Origin: Roseiarcus sp963696665
Lineage (GTDB): Bacteria; Pseudomonadota; Alphaproteobacteria; Rhizobiales; Beijerinckiaceae
Reading direction: 5' to 3'
DNA length: 64,000 bases
NCBI GenBank assembly: GCA_963696665.1
Contig: CAVOLE010000008.1
Location: 124,001 to 188,000 of the forward strand
Every line of letters begins with the position of its first letter. Position 1 is the stretch's first letter. The position numbers were made by a program, and so were the translations under genes. Shown here in pieces: positions 58,361 through 64,000 of this stretch. Below the pieces are notes generated by a model. It did no database searches. It saw only the letters and a program-made list of their open reading frames with translations, and was not told where the DNA came from.

Positions 58361-58826
58361 GGAGCTGCTCGCCGACCAGACCCATGACCGAGGTACGCTT
58401 GTGGGGGTTCCTCGCTCGCTGATGGGCGGCGTCCACATGCGCTTGGCGATTGCTTTGGCACGGTTCGCTTCCCACTCGCCAGTGCAATTTGTGCGCGTTG
58501 AACGCACTCAGAGCCCTAAGAAATCGCGTTGGTCCGAGCGGGGCGCGTTTGTCGGGCGGAGGAAATTCAAGTCGTTCGTTCCTTCTTGTGATCCTGTCGC
58601 CGCGTTCCCGATTCGATATTTGGACGCCAATGTACGACTTCTTGAGCGCAGCGCGACTCCTTCGCGCACGCTCGGACGGCTCCCTCATTCCTCCAATTCT
58701 GTGAATTGACGCGCTAGTCGTTCGCCGAGGCGCACAGCGCACTCTCGTCAGCGCGCGCGTGACGCTACCATGGCGTGAGTATTTTCCGACGGTTTCGCTC
58801 GCGTCCCGAATCCTGGATAAAGGTTC
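58361..58826. other. Spacer without an assigned gene
   Basis: About 0.47 kb. Frames on both strands are rich in Arg and Ser with no family resemblance. The island motif at 58775-58789 and the leader of the next gene occupy the right end. Confidence 0.4.
58775..58789 (+). promoter_or_regulatory. Island motif site 10 (GTGAGTATTTTCCGA)
   Basis: Faces the hypothetical gene at 58827, only 38 bases away, the shortest spacing in the set. One core base differs from the consensus (T for G). Confidence 0.5.
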
Positions 58827-59147
58827 ATGCGGTGCTATTTCCTAATCGATGGACACATTGCCGGCATCGAGATGATGGCCGGCCTCTCGGACCGAGACGC
58901 GGTCACGAAGGCCCGCTTGCTCTTTTCAGAGCGCATGATCCCTTTTGATGGCTACGAGGTGTGGGATCAAACCCGCTTTGTCTTCAGGCATCCCAATCAC
59001 CCGTACGTCGAGACACCTAAGCCGATCAGCCGCGGGCACCAGCCGCCGTTGACGGATGACAGAACACGTCGAGACACGCTGGGCCCGAACTGGCCTTGGC
59101 CAGCCGCAGACTGCGTCGCTGAATTCTCTGGCCCTCGCAAACCCTGA
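58827..59147 (+). CDS. Conserved hypothetical protein, Rhizobiales type
   Basis: This 106-residue soluble protein reads MRCYFLIDGHIAGIEMMAGL, then SDRDAVTKARLLFSERMIPF and DGYEVWDQTRFVFRHP, a pattern common in small Hyphomicrobiales proteins of unknown function. The second half is proline-rich and less typical. It is preceded by an island motif site. Confidence 0.6.
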   Translation: MRCYFLIDGHIAGIEMMAGLSDRDAVTKARLLFSERMIPFDGYEVWDQTRFVFRHPNHPYVETPKPISRGHQPPLTDDRTRRDTLGPNWPWPAADCVAEFSGPRKP

Positions 59148-59241
59148 GCTTGTCACGGCCATGGCGAAAATGGGGCAAGGGCCGGAGGAAACCACCTAAC
59201 TTAGTCACTTGATGCGCTTCGGCGCCCGTGGCGCTGATTGT

Positions 59242-59336
59242 GTGACTGCAGAGGCGTCGGCAGAGAGCCGTATTGGCCTGCTGAAGGTTCGGCAAGGCGA
59301 GATGGCCGTCATGGCAGGCGGGCGATCTGCAGTCAC
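59242..59336. repeat. 95-bp segment bounded by 10-bp inverted repeats
   Basis: GTGACTGCAG (59242-59251) and CTGCAGTCAC (59327-59336) bound a short segment directly before the transposase fragment at 59362. It may be the terminal part of a decayed IS256-type element or a miniature element. Confidence 0.45.
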
Positions 59337-59361
59337 CTGATTCTCCCGGAGAACCGCCGCC

Positions 59362-59550
59362 ATGACCAACAGTGAAGCTAAGCCTGCGATCGCCGACGTC
59401 AACATTTTCGCTAAGAGCCCGGATGGGCGCCGCGAGACCGTTTGCGCGGTGATGCAGGAGATGCTGGAAGCCGAGCGGACCGCTCTGGTCGGTGGCGCAC
59501 GCCGGTTAGCCGGACGGCGATCTCGACTGTTCGACTTCCGTCGCCCATAG
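59362..59550 (+). pseudogene. N-terminal fragment of a mutator-type (IS256) transposase
   Basis: A 62-residue frame with RETVCAVMQEMLEAERTALV and GGARRLAGRRSRL resembles the N-terminus of IS256-family transposases, where a Met/Glu-rich helix precedes the DDE domain. The catalytic part is missing, as the sequence runs into the integrase gene. The call is tentative. Confidence 0.4.
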
Positions 59551-59556
59551 CCATAG

Positions 59557-60949
59557 CTATTCGCCGGCGATGAATTTGGCTTTCCCACTGCGCGTTCCAG
59601 GTGGAACAGCTCGATTTGCACCCGAGCGATGTCGGAAGGGGCGGTAGTTTCCGAGCTTCGTAGTAGAGGCGTAGCGTCCGTCATCGAAGCCCGCGGGCAT
59701 CGCGACAGGCACGTCCAGCGAGTTCGTCGGCTGTTCAGTCGTCGTTGCGTTGTTGGCGGGTTTGATATTGGGTCGCTGGCCGGAAAGCACGACACGTTGG
59801 CGCGCCGCGACGGTCTCCGCGGCGGCCCGAACCGAGGCATCCTCGGTGTGGACGTAGCGCATGAACTGAGTGACTGTTTTGTGAGCCGTGAGCTGCATTC
59901 CGACCTTCACCGGCACGCCGGAATTCGCAACCTCTGTAGTTGCGCGGTGACGGATGCCATGTGTTCCGATGTGTGGGATTTCTGCTCGCGCAAGGATGCG
60001 CTTCCAACCTTTGAAATAAGTATTCTGGGACATCGGTCGCTCCGGCTTGAAAATAGAAGGCACAACGTAAGGCGAGTCTCCCAGACGCGCGGCGTTCGAA
60101 AGAAGCACAAAGACGTCCTCGCTCATTGGTTTCGAGATTTCGCCGGTCTTGCTGTCCGGCCAGACGATGCGACGATTTACCAAGTCGACCCAGCCCCATT
60201 TCAGGCTGATGATCTCCGACACGCGCGCCGCAAACGCGAATTGAAGACGAATTCCGAGGGTGAGGAACGGGTGCTCCAGCCCCTCCTCATCTGCTTGCTT
60301 GAGATAGCCAAACAGCCTGACCATCTCATCGTCAGTGATCAACCGCGTCTTGCCGCTTTCCGGGTACTTTGGGATGTGACGGCAAGGATTAGTGCCGTCG
60401 TCGCGGAAGCCCCAGATCTCGGCCATGTTGAACATCTTCCGCAGACAGGAGAGAACGCGATTGGCGGTCACCGGCGTGTTCTTCATCCGAGTGATGAGGC
60501 CCGACACATCCGACCGAGTAACCTCGGACCTTGAGGTTGCCGAGTCCGGAAATGATGTGGCGGTCCATGTAGCGTTGATTGCCTTCAACGGTTCGTGCCC
60601 GGTTCTTCGGTTTCGAGTAGTCTTCGATGAACTTTTTGCATAGCTCCTTCACACTCGGCGCATCGCGTGCAGCCGTTTTCTCCGCACCTGGGTCTTTGCC
60701 CTTGCGCACGTCGGCAAGCCAATCTTGAGCGATCGAACGTGCTTGCTCGACCGTGAGCTCACCGAACCGGCCGAGAGCCGGCTTCCGGCGCTCACCCGCA
60801 TTCGTGCGATACTGGACCATAAATATCTTTCGGCCAGCGGGCGTGACCTTCAGGAGAAATCCGGGCACGACGGTGTCGCGCAGCTCGTACTCCTTAGCGG
60901 CGATCGTGGCCGCGTCGACTACGGTCTTTGTGAGTTTGATCTTGGTCAT
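59557..60949 (-). pseudogene. int: P4-type tyrosine integrase of the island, +1 frameshift
   Basis: The N-terminal arm-binding (DUF4102-like) domain, MTKIKLTKTVVDAATIAAKE then GFLLKVTPAGRKIFMVQYRT, is in one frame; the core and catalytic domains are in another from 60530 down. Removing one base at the CC doublet 60529-60530 joins GNLKVEVTRSDVSGLI and gives 463 residues. The catalytic set is present: arginine in ARVSEIISLKWG, HGIRHRATT, histidine in TAHKTVTQFM and the tyrosine in MRYVHTED. It lies beside attR and points inward from the right end, the usual place for a tRNA-targeting integrase. The lesion could be a sequence error. Confidence 0.88.
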
Positions 60950-61127
60950 TCGAGTGCGCCCTTCCTTACCGATTTCCAGGGGCCAACTAGGAGCCCCCGG
61001 AAAGCCGGCTCCTTCGTTGTTCCGGCTATGCAAGGTCGATTGCGCTGGACAGAATGTCGATCTATCACAAACGCTTAGCGAAGAACCTCGCGCTGCTGGA
61101 TACAAACAGAATAAGGGATGAGAGCTG

Positions 61128-61134
61128 ACTTAAA
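61128..61134 (+). other. attR core of the island (GACTTAA)
   Basis: The same heptamer as at 16483-16489, here followed by the genuine 3' half of the tRNA. Left of it the sequence is island DNA (GAGAGCT). It defines the right end of the element. Confidence 0.8.
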
Positions 61135-61184
61135 ATCCCTCGGCCGCAAGGCTGTGCGGGTTCGACCCCCGCCGTCCGCACCAA
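61135..61184 (+). pseudogene. 3' half of the chromosomal tRNA-Leu(UAA)
   Basis: Loop bases 37-38, the 3' anticodon stem TCCCT (61137-61141), a class II variable arm, T stem GCGGG/CCCGC, acceptor strand CGTCCGC (61174-61180), discriminator A and encoded CCA (61182-61184) are all present. With the core at 61128-61134 and the 5' half at 16453-16482, a complete tRNA-Leu(UAA) is rebuilt with every stem paired. Confidence 0.9.
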
Positions 61185-61248
61185 ACGACCTTCGGAAAAT
61201 AGCGAGAGCCTGGTCCGGTTTGAGCGTCTCCGAGTTGCCGGGAAAAGC

Positions 61249-63561
61249 ATGACCCAAAGCGCCAGAGATGGAGACGAACCGACAGGCGCGAACCTGCCGG
61301 TTCAGGACCCCTGGTTTCAGGTGACGCACCCCTCGCCGGACCTCTTTCGGATCACCGAGCCTCGTTGCCACCGGTGGGTGCGAGCGAACTCGTTCCTGAT
61401 CATGGGCAGGGAGCGCGATATTCTGGTCGACAGCGGGATGGGGCTCGCAGCGCTGCGGCCGGTCCTCGATCGCCTGTCCTCCCGGCCGAGACTCGTGTTC
61501 ACGACGCACGTGCATATCGATCATGTCGGCTCCCATCCGGAGTTCGCCGATTGTGAGATCCTCGTCCATCCGGCCGAAGCCGACGAACTCGCGCGGCCCA
61601 GTCAGCAAGGCCTCCGTTTTCCGAAACGCAGCGCGGAGGAGATCGCCTTGCTTCGTAGCTCCGGAATCGAGCCTTCCGAATTCATGGTCGAGGCCGTTCC
61701 GTTCGCCGGCTACGATCTCACGGCGTACCGCCGCGCGCCCGTGACGCCAACGCGGCTCGTATCGGAAGGCGACATCGTCGGAACCGGCGATCGGGAGTTC
61801 GAGGTCATGCATTTGCCGGGGCATTCTCCGGGAAGCATCGCGCTCTGGGAGCGTTCCAGCGGCTCGCTCTTCTCGGGCGACGCCATCTATGACGGCGTCA
61901 TCGTCGACAACCTCCCGGAATCGGACCTTGAGATGTATCGGGCCACGATGAAGCGGCTCGCCGAGCTCCCGGTCGCGCAGGTCTTCGGCGGCCACAACGC
62001 GCCGATGACGCGAACGCAAATGCTCGACGTCGTCGATAGGTATCTGGCCTCTCGCCCGAGAGCGGCGGATGATCCGCCTCGATGGCTCGGCGCGTGGCGC
62101 GGCCGGCGGGACAACAAGGATCAAGACGTGACGACTACGCTCATCAGAAACTGCCGCTTCGCAATCGTGTGGGATGACGAGGCCAAGTCGCATGTCTACC
62201 GATCCGGCCTCGACGTCGTGATGGCGAAGGACCGCATCGCCTTCATCGGCGAGACTTATTCCGGCGAAAGCGATCGCGTCATGGACGGCGCGAATTTTCT
62301 CGTGATGCCTGGTTTGATCGACATTCACTCGCATCCGTTCAGCGAGCCGATGAACAAGGGCATGTGGGACGAGGTCGGAAGCCGCAAACTCTACAACACC
62401 TCGCTCTATGAGTATCTGCCGGTTCTGAACCCGGACGAGGAGGGCGTGAAGGCGTCTTATGGCGTCGCGCTTTCCGAAGTCATGCTGTCGGGCGTCACGA
62501 CGCTCTGCGACCTCGCCCCGCCGACGGACGGCTGGCTGGACATTCTCGCGGGCTCCGGCTTGCGGGTCAGCGTCGCGCCGATGTTCCGGTCGGGCCGCTG
62601 GTTCACCCGCAACGGCTTCGTCGTGGAATACGATCTTGATGAACGACGCGGCTATCAGGCTTTCGAGGCGGCGCTTGGAGAGATCGACAAGGCGCAGGCC
62701 TATCCCGGAGGACGCCTCACGGGCATGATCTGCCCGGCGCAGATTGACACCTGCACCGAGGGCCTTCTTCGCGACGCGTTCAGCGAAGCGGAGAGGCGCG
62801 GCCTGCCCTACCAGACCCATGCCGCGCAATCGCTAGCGGAGTTTCACGAGATCGTTCGCCGCCACGGCGAGACGCCGATCGAATGGCTGAACTCGCTTGG
62901 CGTGCTCTCCCCGCGCACGATCATCGGTCACGGCATCTTCCTCGATCATCACCCCTGGACGCACTGGCCTGAGACCGATGATCTCGGGGCGCTGGCGAGA
63001 AGCGGCTCGACGGTCGCGCATTGCCCAACCGTATTCGCGCGCCGCGGCATCGCGCTCAGCGACTTCGGCCGGTATGTGCGGCGCGGCGTCAATATGGGGA
63101 TCGGCACGGACGTCTACCCGCACAACATGCTCGATGAGATGCGGCTTGCTTCCTACATCGGGCGCGTGGTTTCGGAGAGTCCGCGCAGCGTCGGCGTGAC
63201 GGATATATTCAACGCGGCGACCATTGGCGGGGCGCGCGCTCTTGGGCGCGATGATATCGGGCGGCTCGCGGTCGGCTGCAAGGCGGATGTCGTGCTCGTA
63301 GACTGCGCCCATCCCGCCATGCGGCCCTGTCACGATCCGCTTCGCTCGCTTGTCTATTCGGCGTCCGACCGGGCGGTCGCCCATGTCTTCGTCGACGGCG
63401 AGCAGGTCGTTCGCGACCAGAAGGTGCTGACCATCGACTACGAGGCGGCGAGCGCCGCGTTGGAGGAGGCTCAAGCGCGCGGCCTCTCCCGGATCCGCCA
63501 GCTCGACTGGGCGGGGCGAAACGCGGAGGAGATCGCCGGCTCCGCCTTCCCTCGACGGTAA
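61249..63561 (+). CDS. Metallo-beta-lactamase fold hydrolase joined to an amidohydrolase
   Basis: Residues 1-285 form an MBL-fold hydrolase (TTHVHIDHVGSHPEF with the HxHxDH ligands, HLPGHSPGSIALW, FSGDAIYDG). Residues 294-770 form a full amidohydrolase of the cytosine-deaminase/chlorohydrolase type (PGLIDIHSHPFSEP, TIIGHGIFLDHHPW, GIGTDVYPHNMLDEM). At 62128 a GTG with AAGGA just upstream would start the second domain as a separate 477-residue protein, and a TGA overlaps it in the next frame. So this may be a true fusion or two overlapping genes merged by a frame change. Substrates are unknown; the neighbours are ABC importers. Confidence 0.8.
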   Translation: MTQSARDGDEPTGANLPVQDPWFQVTHPSPDLFRITEPRCHRWVRANSFLIMGRERDILVDSGMGLAALRPVLDRLSSRPRLVFTTHVHIDHVGSHPEFADCEILVHPAEADELARPSQQGLRFPKRSAEEIALLRSSGIEPSEFMVEAVPFAGYDLTAYRRAPVTPTRLVSEGDIVGTGDREFEVMHLPGHSPGSIALWERSSGSLFSGDAIYDGVIVDNLPESDLEMYRATMKRLAELPVAQVFGGHNAPMTRTQMLDVVDRYLASRPRAADDPPRWLGAWRGRRDNKDQDVTTTLIRNCRFAIVWDDEAKSHVYRSGLDVVMAKDRIAFIGETYSGESDRVMDGANFLVMPGLIDIHSHPFSEPMNKGMWDEVGSRKLYNTSLYEYLPVLNPDEEGVKASYGVALSEVMLSGVTTLCDLAPPTDGWLDILAGSGLRVSVAPMFRSGRWFTRNGFVVEYDLDERRGYQAFEAALGEIDKAQAYPGGRLTGMICPAQIDTCTEGLLRDAFSEAERRGLPYQTHAAQSLAEFHEIVRRHGETPIEWLNSLGVLSPRTIIGHGIFLDHHPWTHWPETDDLGALARSGSTVAHCPTVFARRGIALSDFGRYVRRGVNMGIGTDVYPHNMLDEMRLASYIGRVVSESPRSVGVTDIFNAATIGGARALGRDDIGRLAVGCKADVVLVDCAHPAMRPCHDPLRSLVYSASDRAVAHVFVDGEQVVRDQKVLTIDYEAASAALEEAQARGLSRIRQLDWAGRNAEEIAGSAFPRR

Positions 63562-63701
63562 CAGAGGGCCGCCCGCACATCTCTGGATCGCCACGTCGCG
63601 CTAGCGCGCTCCTCGCGATGACGGATCACGGACGAATTCGCGCGTCGGCCGCCAAACGCGATCCGCGCGGGTGCGACAGCGCCCCCGCGGCGGCGTCCCC
63701 C

Positions 63702-64000
63702 TCACACCAGCCTTGTGTCGGCGATGGCCCATTCGATGGTCGCGACGTCGTGAGGCGCGAGGATCGGCGTTTCGGCGCGGTGTTGTTGCTTGGCGGTCAC
63801 GCGCGGACCGGCGGGGATCTCGACCACATAGCGGATCATTTCCCCCATGAAGACGGTTTCCATGACCGTCGCGCTCATCGAATTGACGGGCCGGCCGTCG
63901 ACGGCAGGGGACGCTCCCACAGTGATCTTCTCAGGCCGGATCATGCACAGGCAGTCGTTCGCGTCATTGACACGCGACGCCGGCGCCTTGAGCTCAACAT
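63702..64000 (-). CDS. PotA-like ABC transporter ATP-binding protein (partial, C-terminal TOBE region)
   Basis: Only the last 98 codons are in the window. The frame reads CMIRPEKITVG, the start of the TOBE substrate-regulatory domain, and then SATVMETVFMGEMIRYVVEI, a conserved piece of spermidine/putrescine-type (PotA) ATPases. The nucleotide-binding domain lies beyond the right edge. It is convergent with the MBL/amidohydrolase gene, about 140 bases away. Confidence 0.85.
   Translation of the reverse strand, partial: VELKAPASRVNDANDCLCMIRPEKITVGASPAVDGRPVNSMSATVMETVFMGEMIRYVVEIPAGPRVTAKQQHRAETPILAPHDVATIEWAIADTRLV

Larger units (their letters stand above)
16490..61134. mobile_element. Integrative genomic island inserted in the tRNA-Leu(UAA) anticodon loop
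   Basis: The boundaries are defined by the two halves of one tRNA-Leu(UAA) gene, at 16453-16489 and 61128-61184, sharing the core GACTTAA. A P4-type tyrosine integrase lies about 180 bases inside the right end. The left part holds conjugation remnants and insertion sequences; the centre and right hold stress, energy and signalling cargo. A complete, intron-containing tRNA-Leu(UAA) is encoded near the left end. The integrase frame is interrupted and the relaxase is decayed, so the element appears immobile in this sequence. Confidence 0.88.

Noticed and set aside
59643..59655. Further copy of the island motif (GGTAGTTTCCGAG) on the plus strand
   Set aside because: It lies inside the integrase coding sequence near its 3' end and faces no downstream gene, so it may be coincidental.

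Overview
Organism and overall layout. The window is GC-rich DNA from an alphaproteobacterium, most likely a Hyphomicrobiales member near the Beijerinckiaceae/Methylocystaceae. This rests on the gene families (cyclic beta-1,2-glucan synthase, CsbD/DUF883/DUF3309 small proteins, Rhizobiales-type hypotheticals, DUF2840 and DUF3363 conjugation genes) and is an inference. Three blocks are visible: a left chromosomal flank (1-16452), an integrated island of about 44.6 kb (16490-61134), and a right chromosomal flank (61135-64000).

Left flank. A branched-chain amino acid type ABC transporter (livG partial, livM, livH, minus strand) precedes a form II aerobic CO-dehydrogenase-like cluster on the plus strand: coxG, coxS, coxL, coxM, a DUF29 gene, coxD (MoxR ATPase), coxE (VWA), two XdhC/CoxI-type genes, a molybdopterin-binding protein and a MocA-type cytidylyltransferase. 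These encode a molybdenum hydroxylase and its cofactor maturation. Housekeeping genes follow: radC and map (minus), a CinA-like gene and gpt (plus).

The island. It has entered the anticodon loop of a chromosomal tRNA-Leu(UAA). The 5' half lies at 16453-16489 and the 3' half at 61128-61184, and both share the 7-bp core GACTTAA. A tyrosine integrase sits beside the right junction. Just inside the left end the island carries a complete second tRNA-Leu(UAA) gene, interrupted by a 215-nt group I intron between U34 and A35. That is inside the sequence corresponding to the attachment core. This gene probably replaces the destroyed host gene, and the intron may keep it from being an integration target. 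This is the most interesting feature of the window.

Island content. The left part is mobile debris: a decayed conjugation module (DUF2840, possible TraF, DUF3363 relaxase), two adjacent IS66 elements, and an IS110/IS1111-type element inside the first. The rest is stress and energy cargo: phosphoketolase, slipin, several CsbD-type proteins, a roughly 2,860-residue cyclic glucan synthase, polyphosphate kinase 2, a plasma-membrane H+-ATPase with a long PEAK-rich tail, an AI-2E permease, a CheB-CheR-PAS-kinase-receiver-receiver-LuxR hybrid, a response regulator, DUF883/DUF3309 and glycine-zipper proteins. A recurrent site close to GTGAGTAGTTTCCGAG lies upstream of many of these genes in the same orientation, suggesting one regulon.

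Right flank. It carries a metallo-beta-lactamase/amidohydrolase ORF and the end of a PotA-like ABC ATPase.

Quality note. coxL, coxE, the glucan synthase (five times), the integrase and a CsbD gene are broken by single-base insertions, mostly at short homopolymers. Uncorrected sequencing error is a serious alternative to gene decay for these.
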